Shown here in pieces: positions 34,645 through 43,716 of a DNA stretch of 64,000 nt. How positions within the stretch are numbered: position 1 is the first letter of the stretch; each line of letters starts with the position of its first letter. The notes under the pieces are model-generated. The model made no database searches, was not told the DNA's origin, and was given only the letters and a program-made list of their open reading frames with translations. The DNA is from Crocinitomicaceae bacterium TMED114 (lineage in GTDB: Bacteria; Bacteroidota; Bacteroidia; Flavobacteriales_D; Sanyastnellaceae). The DNA is taken from the NCBI GenBank assembly GCA_002172485.2, contig NHFP02000003.1, forward strand, positions 191,205-255,204, written 5' to 3'. Both the position numbers and the translations under genes were made by a program.

Positions 34645-35559
34645 ATGTTGCGCGACTACATTCAGGCCGCACGTCTGCGCACCCTGCCCCTCGCGAGCGC
34701 ATGCATCCTCACCGGGGGTGCCTTGGCTGCGGCCACAGGGGATGTCGCATCCAGCAGGTTCACTTCCCTCTTTCTCGGCTGTCTGCTGACCGTGGTTCTG
34801 CTGCAGGTCCTGTCCAACTTCGCCAACGACCTCGGCGACTTTGAGAACGGTGCCGACCGCGTGGAAGGCAGCGAACGAAGCGATCGAGCTGTGGCCTCGG
34901 GGCGCATCACCGCGGCCCAGATGAAGCGCGCCGTGCTCCTGACAGGTGCCCTGGCGTTCATCACCGGAACGGCCACGGTGGCTCTTGCTGTCGGAGATGC
35001 ATGGCTGCAGCTGCTTCTATGGGTGGCGGCCGGTGCGGTGAGCATCATTGCCGCCTACACTTACACTGCAGGCCAGCGTCCGTATGGCTACAGTGGGCTG
35101 GGCGACATCAGCGTGCTGATCTTCTTCGGCTTTACCGGCGTCGCGGGGACCGCGGCCCTCATCACAGGCCAAATGAACCCCCTGTGGTGGCTGCCGGCGG
35201 CCACCATCGGTCTGCTGAGTGTCGCCGTCCTCAACCTCAACAACCTCCGGGACCACGTGTCCGATGCCGCCACAGGCAAACACACCTTGGTGGTCCGCAT
35301 GGGCTTTCAGAAGGCGAAGCGGTACCACCTGCTGTTGGTCGTCGGCGCATGGACAGCGTTGCTCACCTTCTGGCAACTCGATCCCAGCGGACCCTGGCGC
35401 GGACAACTCTGGTACGGGCTGTTCGGCCTCGTTCACGCCCGGCATCTCGCCTTCGTGTTCCGAACGGAGGACCCGGCTGAGCTGGATGGAGAGCTGAAGA
35501 AAATCGCCCTGAGCACCTTCGCCATCGCCTTGTTTCTCTTCCTCAGTGCCACCGCATGA
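34645..35559 (+). CDS. menA: 1,4-dihydroxy-2-naphthoate polyprenyltransferase
   Basis: 304 residues, UbiA superfamily membrane protein with about eight or nine hydrophobic helices. The first Asp-rich motif is NDLGDFENGAD (about 65-75), and the second is LNNLRDHVSDAATGK (about 195-210). It attaches the isoprenoid chain to DHNA in the inner membrane. I chose ATG 34645, which gives the family start MLRDYIQAARLRTLPLA. It overlaps menC by four bases. Confidence 0.94.
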   Translation: MLRDYIQAARLRTLPLASACILTGGALAAATGDVASSRFTSLFLGCLLTVVLLQVLSNFANDLGDFENGADRVEGSERSDRAVASGRITAAQMKRAVLLTGALAFITGTATVALAVGDAWLQLLLWVAAGAVSIIAAYTYTAGQRPYGYSGLGDISVLIFFGFTGVAGTAALITGQMNPLWWLPAATIGLLSVAVLNLNNLRDHVSDAATGKHTLVVRMGFQKAKRYHLLLVVGAWTALLTFWQLDPSGPWRGQLWYGLFGLVHARHLAFVFRTEDPAELDGELKKIALSTFAIALFLFLSATA

Positions 35560-36650
35560 CCGGCCTTGAAATCCGCATCGTGGAGCGTGCGCTCCAGTTC
35601 AAGAAACCCGCCGGAACCTCGCGCGGTACCCTGACCGAGAAGCCGAGCTTTTATGTCGTGGCCCGCGACTTGGAGGAAGACGGGCGAATCGGCATCGGGG
35701 AATGCAGCTTGATTCCAGGACTCTCTCCGGAAAGCGCGCCTCGCGCCCGAATGGAGCTCAAGAAGCTCGCCGCTTCGGGCACCTTGGATCCCAAGGCCAT
35801 GAGCCTGCAGTACCCGGCCGTGAGGTTTGCCGCTGAAACGGCCCTCATCGACCTCCTGAACGAAGGAGACCAGACCCTGTTCCCCGGCCCCTTCACCGAA
35901 GGCCGGCCGGTGCCCATCAACGGCCTCATCTGGATGGGAGACCCGGAAGACATGGTGGCCCAAGCGGCTTCCTTGCTCGACCGCGGTTTTGACACCCTCA
36001 AATTGAAGGTCGGCGCCCTGCACTTCGAGCGTGAACTCGAATGCCTGGAGGCCATCCGCTACATTGCCCCTGCCGACCAAGTGACCTTGCGACTCGACGC
36101 CAATGGCGGCCTCGACGACGACGACCCAGCCGTAACGCTCAGCAAGCTGGAGCGGCTGGCTTCGTTTGACATCCACAGCATGGAGCAACCCATCCGCCCG
36201 GGACAGTGGAAGAAGATGCAGGCCGTGTGCGCCGATTCTGCCATCCCCATCGCGCTGGATGAAGAGCTCATTGGCGTCAACGACACCACCCTTCGGCGCA
36301 ACCTGCTTCATGTCATCCAGCCCCAGTACATCATCCTCAAGCCCAGCCTGATCGGCGGCTTGGTCGAGGCCAACCACTGGATCGACCTCGCGTCAGAAGT
36401 GGGGGCCAGATGGTGGGCCACCAGCGCTCTGGAAAGCAACATCGGCCTCAATGCGATTGCCCAATGGGCCGCCGATGCCATCTCCGAAGAGGCGCACCCG
36501 ATGCCGCAAGGCCTGGGAACCGGCAGCCTGTTCACCAACAACGTGCCCTCGCCCCTTGTGGTCGAACATGGCACCCTGCGCATGGACACGCCCCAAGCGC
36601 AGGCCAACGGAACCCTGCGCAGCTGGGACCTCAGCAGCCTCTTCGCATGA
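35556..36650 (+). CDS. menC: o-Succinylbenzoate synthase
   Basis: 364 residues of the enolase superfamily. The catalytic lysine pair TLKLKVG (about 148), the metal ligands in LRLDANGG and later DEEL, and the second base in KPSLIGG (about 268) are all present. It dehydrates SHCHC to o-succinylbenzoate. ATG 35556 overlaps menA; the stop overlaps menE. Confidence 0.95.
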   Translation: MTGLEIRIVERALQFKKPAGTSRGTLTEKPSFYVVARDLEEDGRIGIGECSLIPGLSPESAPRARMELKKLAASGTLDPKAMSLQYPAVRFAAETALIDLLNEGDQTLFPGPFTEGRPVPINGLIWMGDPEDMVAQAASLLDRGFDTLKLKVGALHFERELECLEAIRYIAPADQVTLRLDANGGLDDDDPAVTLSKLERLASFDIHSMEQPIRPGQWKKMQAVCADSAIPIALDEELIGVNDTTLRRNLLHVIQPQYIILKPSLIGGLVEANHWIDLASEVGARWWATSALESNIGLNAIAQWAADAISEEAHPMPQGLGTGSLFTNNVPSPLVVEHGTLRMDTPQAQANGTLRSWDLSSLFA

Positions 36651-37690
36651 CGGCATTCTGGCGGATTCCCAATACCGACCCCGGATTCCCTCCTCCGGAT
36701 TGGGTCCAGCCCTTTCTCGAACTCGATGCCGAATGGAACGCTGGACGTGCGGTGGGCCGCACCTCCGGCAGCACCGGCACACCGAAATCCGTGGCCTTTG
36801 ACCCCGCTGCTGTGCGCGCATCGGCCCATGCCACTGCTATCCACTTTGGCCTGAACACCAACTCCGACACCCCCATTCAAGCTTGGTCCGCCTTGCCGGC
36901 GCTCGGCGTGGGTGGACGAATGATGTGGTGGCGCACCCGCATTCTGGGCTGGACGTTGACCCAAAGCCGCCCGTCCACTTCGCCGATGGTTCCCGAGCCT
37001 GCAGCGGGCGAAAGGCACGACTTTGCCGTGGCCACCCCCCAGCAGGCCGCCGCGATGGCGCAAACCGGACAACTTCGGAAAATCCGCATCCTCCTTCTCG
37101 GGGGTGGTGCTGTGTCTCCCAGCCTCGAGACTGCCCTTCAGTCCGCAGGATTGCAGGCCCAATGTCAGGTCCACCTGGGGTTCGGCATGACGGAAACCCT
37201 CACGCACGTGGCCACCCGCCCCCTCGGGGAGCCCGTGTACACGCTCCTGCCTGGCGTCACCTGGAGTGCAGACGCCGATGGTGGCCTTCTGCTGGATGCG
37301 CCGGCGCGGGGCGTACACGCCCTGCACACCCGCGATGCTGCGGAAGCCGCCACCACCGCTTCAGGCTCCCCCGGTTTTCGCTGGCTGGGCCGATTGGACG
37401 ATGTCATCAACACGGGCGGCCTGAAGGTGCACCCCACCGAACTGGAGGGCGCCCTGGATCCACTGGTGGAACCACACCTCGATGGCCGCCGCTGGTACGT
37501 GGCGGGACGCCCCCACCCCACCACCGGGGAACAAGTGACCCTGGTCGTGGAAGGCGAGGCCGATGCCCAGCAGGCAGACCGCCTGCTCGCCGCTGTGGCC
37601 CAGGGCCATCCGCATTCGGACCGCCCCCGCGCCGTGGTGTGGATGGCGCGCTTCGAAGAAACCGGAACCGGCAAGGTGGTCCGGCGCTGA
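36647..37690 (+). CDS. menE: o-Succinylbenzoate-CoA ligase, short form
   Basis: 347 residues of the ANL (adenylating) superfamily. The P-loop TSGSTGTPKSV lies already at about residue 31, so the roughly 120-150 residues that normally precede it are missing. The later motifs remain: FGMTETLTHV, RWLGRLDDVINTGGLKVHPTELE, and the C-terminal lysine in GTGKVVRR. It makes OSB-CoA. The short form has been seen in other Bacteroidota as far as I recall. It is the last gene of the men cluster. Confidence 0.92.
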   Translation: MTAFWRIPNTDPGFPPPDWVQPFLELDAEWNAGRAVGRTSGSTGTPKSVAFDPAAVRASAHATAIHFGLNTNSDTPIQAWSALPALGVGGRMMWWRTRILGWTLTQSRPSTSPMVPEPAAGERHDFAVATPQQAAAMAQTGQLRKIRILLLGGGAVSPSLETALQSAGLQAQCQVHLGFGMTETLTHVATRPLGEPVYTLLPGVTWSADADGGLLLDAPARGVHALHTRDAAEAATTASGSPGFRWLGRLDDVINTGGLKVHPTELEGALDPLVEPHLDGRRWYVAGRPHPTTGEQVTLVVEGEADAQQADRLLAAVAQGHPHSDRPRAVVWMARFEETGTGKVVRR

Positions 37691-37709
37691 ATCGCCCGAC
37701 ATTCGCACC

Positions 37710-38297
37710 ATGTCCAAGCCGCGCCTCGTTTTCGCCACCCGCAACCCCGGAAAAGTGCGGGAAATTGCACAGATGCTCTCTGACCGATATGAGATTGTCG
37801 GCCTGAACGCCATCGGTTGCCGAGAGGACATTCCCGAGACGGCACCGACCATTCCCGAAAACGCCATCCAGAAGGCAGAGTATGTGCTCGAACACTACGG
37901 AACCCACTGCTTCGCGGATGATACCGGACTCGAAGTCGCCGCTTTGGATGGTGCACCTGGCGTATACACGGCCCGGTATGCCGGAGAAGCCAAAGACGCC
38001 AGCGCCAACATGGCCAAGCTGCTCGGTGCATTGGAGGGCGCGGACGACCGCTCTGCCCGCTTCCGCACGGTCATCGCGTTGACCACCCCGGAGGGCACCC
38101 GCACCTTTGAAGGCATTTGCGAGGGCCACATCGCCACAGAGCGCAGTGGTGCCGAAGGGTTCGGATACGATCCCATATTCGTTCCAGCGGGTGGGGACGC
38201 CACGTTCGCCGAGATGGACGCCAACGCCAAGAATGCCATCAGCCACCGCGGCCGAGCCGTGCGGGCCATGGTGGCAGAACTCAAAGCCCAAGGTTGA
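37710..38297 (+). CDS. rdgB: Non-canonical purine NTP pyrophosphatase (RdgB/HAM1)
   Basis: 195 residues. Family marks: ATRNPGKVREI (about 8-18), FADDTGLEV (about 68) and EGFGYDPIF (about 150). It removes dITP/XTP from the nucleotide pool. The gene follows menE by 19 bases and may be read from the same transcript. The box before accA lies after its stop. Confidence 0.95.
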   Translation: MSKPRLVFATRNPGKVREIAQMLSDRYEIVGLNAIGCREDIPETAPTIPENAIQKAEYVLEHYGTHCFADDTGLEVAALDGAPGVYTARYAGEAKDASANMAKLLGALEGADDRSARFRTVIALTTPEGTRTFEGICEGHIATERSGAEGFGYDPIFVPAGGDATFAEMDANAKNAISHRGRAVRAMVAELKAQG

Positions 38298-38339
38298 GAA
38301 TTGGCGAGGCATGACGGGTGAATTCCACCCCACCCGCAG

Positions 38340-38347
38340 TAGGTTTG
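38340..38347 (+). promoter_or_regulatory. Promoter box of accA
   Basis: TAGGTTTG followed by C, an exact TAnnTTTG match, lies 34 bases before the accA ATG at 38382. A convincing TTG at the right distance was not found. Confidence 0.5.
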
Positions 38348-38381
38348 CTCCATCATCCCCGAATTCCCTGAAGGAAGGATC

Positions 38382-39335
38382 ATGAACTACCTCGATTTCG
38401 AAGAGCCCATTCGCTTGCTGCACGAGCAACTGGAAAAGGCCCAGGACCTGGACGGTCAAGGGCAAGTGGACATGCAAAGCACGGTGGAAGACCTCGAGAA
38501 GAAGATCACCGAAGTCCGCACCGAGATCTACGCCAACCTGACGCCTTGGCAACGGGTGCAAGTGTCCCGCCATCCCGACCGCCCCTACACGCTGGACCAC
38601 ATCGCCGCAATGACGGATGGCCGCTTCATGGAGCTCCACGGCGACCGGAATTGCAAGGACGACAAGGCCATGGTGGGAGGACTGGGCATGATCGACGATC
38701 TTCCTGTGATGTTCGTTGGCCAGCAGAAAGGTGCCAACACCAAACTTCGTCAGTACCGCAACTTCGGCATGGCCAACCCGGAAGGGTACCGCAAGGCGTT
38801 GCGCCTCATGAAGCTGGCCGAGAAGTTCAACCGGCCGGTCGTCTGCCTGATCGACACGCCAGGCGCTTACCCCGGACTCGAGGCCGAAGAGCGGGGCCAG
38901 GGCGAAGCCATTGCCCGGAACTTGATCGAAATGATGCAGCTGCGCGTGCCCGTCATCTGTGTGGTGATCGGCGAGGGGGCCTCGGGTGGCGCTTTGGGCA
39001 TCGGCATCGGCGACCGCGTGCTGATGATGGAGCACACCTGGTATTCCGTCATTTCGCCGGAATCCTGCTCCAGCATCCTCTGGCGCTCCTGGGATCACAA
39101 GGTTGAAGCTGCAGAAGCACTCAAATTGACGGCCGACGACATGCTCGGCCACAAACTCATCGACGGCATCATTCCCGAGCCGCTCGGCGGCGCCCACAAC
39201 GACCGGGAAGCCGCGTTCAGCGCGGTCAAGACGGAAATTGTCAAGCACCTTAAAAAGCTCCGGGTCCAAAATGCGGACAAGCGCATTGATGCCCGAATTC
39301 GAAAGTTCTCTTCCATGGGGGTCGTGTCCGCCTGA
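38382..39335 (+). CDS. accA: Acetyl-CoA carboxylase carboxyltransferase subunit alpha
   Basis: 317 residues, normal length. Characteristic sections: the N-terminal [15 protein letters not shown] helix, [20 protein letters not shown] (about 80-100), [23 protein letters not shown] (about 158-180) and [16 protein letters not shown]. Together with AccD it transfers carboxyl from carboxybiotin to acetyl-CoA, giving malonyl-CoA. The partner subunits are not in the window; fabD is. Confidence 0.97.
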   Translation: MNYLDFEEPIRLLHEQLEKAQDLDGQGQVDMQSTVEDLEKKITEVRTEIYANLTPWQRVQVSRHPDRPYTLDHIAAMTDGRFMELHGDRNCKDDKAMVGGLGMIDDLPVMFVGQQKGANTKLRQYRNFGMANPEGYRKALRLMKLAEKFNRPVVCLIDTPGAYPGLEAEERGQGEAIARNLIEMMQLRVPVICVVIGEGASGGALGIGIGDRVLMMEHTWYSVISPESCSSILWRSWDHKVEAAEALKLTADDMLGHKLIDGIIPEPLGGAHNDREAAFSAVKTEIVKHLKKLRVQNADKRIDARIRKFSSMGVVSA

Positions 39336-39362
39336 TTGGCGCGCTCGGACTCCTTACTTTTG
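39336..39362 (+). promoter_or_regulatory. Promoter of the OmpA/TPR-like lipoprotein gene
   Basis: TTG (39336-39338), a 16-base spacer and TACTTTTG (39355-39362), an exact TAnnTTTG match followed by C. The start codon at 39379 lies 16 bases after the box. The TTG overlaps the last codons of accA. Confidence 0.55.
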
Positions 39363-39378
39363 CCTGCGAATACGATTC

Positions 39379-41082
39379 ATGAACATGCAGTACATCGTCC
39401 GCCAACCTCTGGCGCTCCTGCTCCCCGCCTTCGTCCTCCTTCTCGCCCTGCCCGGTTGTGGCGGCCTGGGAAAGATGGAAAAGGCCATCGAGGAGCTCAA
39501 CCTCAAAATGAACCCCGAGCCGCTCACCCTGCGCGGCAGCGAGGTCGAATTGAACCTCAGCGGAACCTTCCCCGAGAAGTATTTCGCCAAGAAGGCCATC
39601 ATCGAAGCCACCCCGGTCCTCGTCTGGGAGGGGGGTGAAGCCGCTTTCGAGACCCAAGGATTCCAAGGTGAAGATGCCGCCGGCAACTACACCATGGTGC
39701 CATTCAAGTCCGCCAAGTCCTTTGACTACACGGCCAAGGTGGCCTACCAAGAGGGTATGGAGGACGGCGCCCGCCTCGAGCTGCGCATCAGCGGCACGAT
39801 GGGCAGTAAGTCCATGGATTTCGCCCCTGTCGTCCTCGGCGACGGTGTGATCACCACGCAAAACTGGATCATGTCCGACGACCGCTTTGTCATCGGAGCC
39901 GACGCCTTCCAGCGCGTGGTGTCCTACACGGAAGAAGCCGAGATTCACTACGCCTACAACCGCTCCAACGTGCGCTCCGCCGAGCTCCGCGACGACGACA
40001 TTGCCGCCATGAAGGAGTTCTTCGCCTTTGCCGCTGACCACGACAGCGTCATGCTCAAGGGCACGCAGGTGAGCGCCTACGCTTCTCCGGAAGGGGAGAT
40101 CACCCTCAACGAGGACCTCGCCATGGAGCGCTCCGAGAGCGCCAATGCTGCGGTGGCCAAACTGCTCAAGCGGGCCAAGATTGACGTCGAGGACGGCTTC
40201 TTCGGCAACAACCCGAAAGGAGAAGACTGGGCCGGCTTCCAAGACCTGATGCGCGCCTCCGAGATCGAGGACAAGGATCTCATCCTGCGTGTGCTGTCCA
40301 TGTACAGCGACAAGAACCGCCGCGAGGAAGAAATCAAGAACATCGCAAAGACCTACAAGGAGATCGAGAAGGAAATCCTCCCCGCCTTGCGCCGCTCCAT
40401 GATCACGGTCAACTACGACATCGAAGGGTACACCGATGAGGAGCTCATGGCCATCGCCATGGAGGCCCCCGCCGACCTAACCGTCGAGGAAGTGCTGTAC
40501 GCCGCCACCCTGTTCGACAGCAACGACGACAAGCTCAAGGTGTACCAAGCTGCCAGCAGCACCCACACCGACGATTGGCGCGGTCCCAACAATGAGGGCG
40601 TTGTGCTGATGGCCATGGGCAAGCTCAACCAAGCAGCCGACCGCTTCATGGCGGCCGACGAGCGCGGAGACAGCCCGGTCATCAACAACAACCTCGGCGC
40701 CGTGGCCCGCATGAAGGGCAACCTCACCGACGCCAAGCGCTACCTGACCGGTGCTTCCGGCGCAGGTGACGCGGTCAAGTACAACAAGGCCATCCTCGCC
40801 ATCCAGGAGGGCAACTACAGCCAAGCTGTCTCCAACTTCAGCGGAGAAAACACGGTCAACGCTGCATTGGCCAAGCTGCTCAACGGAGACGCCAATGGTG
40901 CCAAGACCATCCTGAACAACAGCGAAGACGACAGTGCCGTGGCCCACTACGTGATGGCCGTGGCCAACGCCCGCCTCGGCAACGCTGCCGCCGCCAAGGA
41001 GCACCGCGACATGGCCGTCCAAAAGGACGCCAGCCTGTCCGCCAAGGCCAGCGCCGACCTCGAGTTCCGCGACCTCGACTGA
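39379..41082 (+). CDS. Lipoprotein with OmpA-like and TPR-like regions
   Basis: 567 residues from ATG 39379 (a second ATG follows at 39385). The lipobox LPGC gives an acylated Cys at 27. Residues about 45-150 form a beta-rich domain. About residues 200-270 resemble an OmpA-like segment found in Bacteroidota surface proteins (VSAYASPEGEITLNEDLAMERSESAN). From about 375 on, helical repeats of TPR type (MGKLNQAADRFMAADERGD, NNNLGAVARMKGNLTDAKRYL) continue to the end. It probably sits in the inner leaflet of the outer membrane, periplasm-facing. The combination resembles, but does not equal, PorE-type T9SS lipoproteins. The role is unknown. A terminator follows at 41104. Confidence 0.75.
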   Translation: MNMQYIVRQPLALLLPAFVLLLALPGCGGLGKMEKAIEELNLKMNPEPLTLRGSEVELNLSGTFPEKYFAKKAIIEATPVLVWEGGEAAFETQGFQGEDAAGNYTMVPFKSAKSFDYTAKVAYQEGMEDGARLELRISGTMGSKSMDFAPVVLGDGVITTQNWIMSDDRFVIGADAFQRVVSYTEEAEIHYAYNRSNVRSAELRDDDIAAMKEFFAFAADHDSVMLKGTQVSAYASPEGEITLNEDLAMERSESANAAVAKLLKRAKIDVEDGFFGNNPKGEDWAGFQDLMRASEIEDKDLILRVLSMYSDKNRREEEIKNIAKTYKEIEKEILPALRRSMITVNYDIEGYTDEELMAIAMEAPADLTVEEVLYAATLFDSNDDKLKVYQAASSTHTDDWRGPNNEGVVLMAMGKLNQAADRFMAADERGDSPVINNNLGAVARMKGNLTDAKRYLTGASGAGDAVKYNKAILAIQEGNYSQAVSNFSGENTVNAALAKLLNGDANGAKTILNNSEDDSAVAHYVMAVANARLGNAAAAKEHRDMAVQKDASLSAKASADLEFRDLD

Positions 41083-41103
41083 TCGGTCCACGACTGCATT
41101 CAG

Positions 41104-41138
41104 AAAGCCCCGGCCGCTCTTGCGTACCGGGGCTTTTT
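41104..41138 (+). terminator. Terminator after the OmpA/TPR-like lipoprotein
   Basis: AGCCCCGG (41106-41113) pairs with CCGGGGCT (41127-41134); five T residues close it. It lies between two convergent genes. Confidence 0.85.
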
Positions 41139-41180
41139 CATGGCCGATGACGGCCCAACGAGGCGGAAAGCTGGAGGCGC

Positions 41181-41735
41181 TCAGCCTGCCTTTGGCGCGC
41201 CCATCGACCGGAAGGCCTGCCAGCACACCATGCCTGCCGCCACGGAGACGTTGAGGCTGTGCTTGACTCCGAACTGCGGAATCTCCAGCACGCCATCCAC
41301 AGCGTTCAGGACGGCCTCGGAGCACCCGCGGACTTCATTGCCCAGCACCACCGCCCAACGCTCATCGGGGGACGGAGCCCAAGCCTCCAACGTGGTGGAG
41401 TCCGAAGCTTGCTCCAAGGCCCAAACGCGCACGCCTTTAGCTCGCAAATTCCGGATTGCCATGACCGAATCCTCATGGCCGTCCCAAGACACATGCTCCG
41501 TGGCCCCGAGTGCCGTTTTGAGGATGTCGCGGTGCGGCGGGCGGGCCGTGTACCCGCAGAGGTCGATGCCCTCCAACCGGAACGCGTCCGCCGTGCGGAA
41601 GACCGAGCCCACGTTGAGCCCGCTGCGCAGGTTGTCCAGGACAAAGCGAAGGGGCAGCTTCCCGGCGGACGCAAAGGCCTCCGGGGTCAGCCGCCCCAAC
41701 GCGTCCATGGAAGTGGCGCGGTGCCCTTCTCCCAT
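41181..41735 (-). CDS. SpoU/TrmH-family RNA 2'-O-methyltransferase
   Basis: 184 residues with the three SPOUT motifs: LDNLRSGLNVGSVFRTADA (motif 1, about 33-51), VLGNEVRG (motif 2, about 128-135) and IPQFGVKHSLNVSVAAGMV (motif 3, about 152-170). These make the knotted SAM site. The target (tRNA or rRNA ribose) cannot be told from the sequence; TrmH/TrmL-like is likely. It shares one base with the sppA stop codon (TGATG), so the two are coupled. Confidence 0.92.
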   Translation of the reverse strand: MGEGHRATSMDALGRLTPEAFASAGKLPLRFVLDNLRSGLNVGSVFRTADAFRLEGIDLCGYTARPPHRDILKTALGATEHVSWDGHEDSVMAIRNLRAKGVRVWALEQASDSTTLEAWAPSPDERWAVVLGNEVRGCSEAVLNAVDGVLEIPQFGVKHSLNVSVAAGMVCWQAFRSMGAPKAG

Positions 41736-43651
41736 CAGTAGAGTCGGATGGTGTAGGGCATGCGCGCCTGGATGCGGTCCTGCGGCGCAGCGTGCACCAA
41801 CGCCTCCACCTCCAGGAGCGGGGCCACCAGGTCGCCGTCGAGACCGGCGGCTTCCGCAATGGCCACGGCGGCCTGCACCCCGGCGAAATCCTCGATGAAC
41901 TGCACAAAGGGGTCCACCGCTTCGGGCAGCTCCACCAGCTCGGGACCGCTGATGCCGGCGAGGTCCGCCGCGATGGCCACCGCGTCTTGCAGGTTGCCCA
42001 TGCCGTCGACCAAGCCGATGTCCATGGCGTCCTGTCCGGTCCAGACCCGGCCGCGCGCCACTTCATTGACGCCTTCGACCGTCATGCCGCGGCCCTCTGC
42101 CACGCGGGCGATGAAGCTGTCGTAGACCTCCGTGACGCCCTCATTGATGGCCGCCAGCGCTTCTCCTTGAACCGGAGTATGTCCATTGAGTGCGTCTGCG
42201 TGTTCGTGGAGCTTCACGCCATCGAAATCCAGGCCGATGTGCTCCCGGGCCAGCTTTCCGAACGAAGGCAACACACCGAACACGCCAATGCTGCCGGTGA
42301 TCGTGTTGGGCTGGGCGAGGATGTGGTCTGCGGCGCAGCTGATGTAATAACCTCCACTCGCCGCCAAGTCGCTCATGGACGCGACCATCGGCTTGCCTGC
42401 TTCCTTGAGCAGCACCGTCTCCCGCCAAATGACGTCGCTGGCCAGGGCGCTGCCTCCGGGCGAATTCACCCGAAGCACCACGGCGCCCACCTCGGGATTC
42501 AGGCGGGCTTCACGCAAGGCCCCGGCGATCCGTTCCGAACCGATGGTGGCATCGTCGCCTTGGCCGCTTTCGATGGCCCCCACGGCGAAGACCACGGCCA
42601 CAGCGTTGGCCTCGGTGTCCTCTCCGTACTCGTCGGTCTCGTCTTCCTCGCCGTTGCCGCCTTCCATCTCGTCCTGAAGGGTCGTGATGAAGTCCTCGAA
42701 GAAGTCGGGGTTGTGGTATTGCTTCAGGCCCACGAACTGGGCGTGGCTCTCCTCGTCCTCGTCCTCCGCAGCGCCCTTGTCGAGGAGCATGGCGTGCAGC
42801 TCATCCTCGTACAGCAGGCCATCGACGTAGCCGAGGTCCAAAAAGTCCTGCGTGGTCCGCATGGCGAGTGCGTTGATCTCGCCGTCGAGCTCGGCAACGG
42901 ACTTGTCGCGGGCCGTGGCGATGTCCCCGCCCATGCGGGCCCAGAAGTCCTCGAGAAGGGCCATGTTTTGCTCCCGGTTGGCCTCGGACAGGCTCTCCCG
43001 AAAGAAGGGCTCGACCGCGCTCTTGTACTTGTTGTCCGGTCCGCGGACAATGGTCATCTCGATGCCCACGTCCTCCAGCATGCGCTTGAAAAACATGGTC
43101 TCCATGCCCATTCCGCGCATGTCGATGCCGCCTTCCGGGTGCAGGTAGACCTCGTCGGCGACCGTGCTGATCCAGTAAGCGCTTTGGGTGTAGACCTCGC
43201 TCCACGCGACGACCCATTTGCCCGACTCCTTGAAGCTGACGAGGGCGTCGCGGACTTCGCCCAGCATGGACGGATAGCCTATAACCATGTCGGCCTGGAT
43301 GAGGATGCCCTCGATGCGGTCGTCCTGCGCCGCGCGCTCCATGTCCGCGAGGAAGTGGTTGAGGCCGGTCTGGGATTCAGCGTCCACCCCGCCGATGCTG
43401 AAGGAAAAAGAAGGCACCTCCATGCCGCGCTCCACGAAGGGCGCGTCAAACGTGAGATGGAGGACAGAACCCTCTTCGATGTCCACGCCGAAGTCGAATT
43501 CGGACTCGATGTCCGTGCCTGACTCAGCGAACGCGGAGCTCAAGCCGCCCACGAGGGCGCCGACGAAGATGAAGATGAGGATCGTGCCGGCTGCGATGAG
43601 CGCGACGGTGGAGCCGAGCAGGCTCGCGAGAAATTGCTTTCCGAAGTTCAT
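41735..43651 (-). CDS. sppA: Signal peptide peptidase SppA, 67K type
   Basis: 638 residues. An N-terminal membrane segment (about 10-35) is followed by two tandem SppA domains, as in E. coli SppA. The catalytic dyad is present: K210 in YKSAVEP and S432 in AASGGYY. An acidic, low-complexity insert (EDEDEESH ... GEEDETDEYGEDTE) lies between the domains at about 295-350. The protein cleaves leftover signal peptides in the inner membrane. It sits downstream of padR-pspC and upstream of the SpoU methyltransferase on the same strand. Confidence 0.95.
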   Translation of the reverse strand: MNFGKQFLASLLGSTVALIAAGTILIFIFVGALVGGLSSAFAESGTDIESEFDFGVDIEEGSVLHLTFDAPFVERGMEVPSFSFSIGGVDAESQTGLNHFLADMERAAQDDRIEGILIQADMVIGYPSMLGEVRDALVSFKESGKWVVAWSEVYTQSAYWISTVADEVYLHPEGGIDMRGMGMETMFFKRMLEDVGIEMTIVRGPDNKYKSAVEPFFRESLSEANREQNMALLEDFWARMGGDIATARDKSVAELDGEINALAMRTTQDFLDLGYVDGLLYEDELHAMLLDKGAAEDEDEESHAQFVGLKQYHNPDFFEDFITTLQDEMEGGNGEEDETDEYGEDTEANAVAVVFAVGAIESGQGDDATIGSERIAGALREARLNPEVGAVVLRVNSPGGSALASDVIWRETVLLKEAGKPMVASMSDLAASGGYYISCAADHILAQPNTITGSIGVFGVLPSFGKLAREHIGLDFDGVKLHEHADALNGHTPVQGEALAAINEGVTEVYDSFIARVAEGRGMTVEGVNEVARGRVWTGQDAMDIGLVDGMGNLQDAVAIAADLAGISGPELVELPEAVDPFVQFIEDFAGVQAAVAIAEAAGLDGDLVAPLLEVEALVHAAPQDRIQARMPYTIRLY

Positions 43652-43716
43652 GGTGGTGTTGTGGGTCGCGAAATGCGGGTCAAAGGTGAGAAAAGGGCTG
43701 TGGAATCAGCCGGTGT

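Noticed and set aside
37407-39269. A 620-codon minus-strand frame opposite menE, rdgB and accA
   Set aside because: It spans three well-supported genes on the other strand and is explained by codon use.
41792-43522. A 576-codon plus-strand frame opposite sppA
   Set aside because: Antisense shadow; sppA has its catalytic Lys and Ser and a normal two-domain layout.
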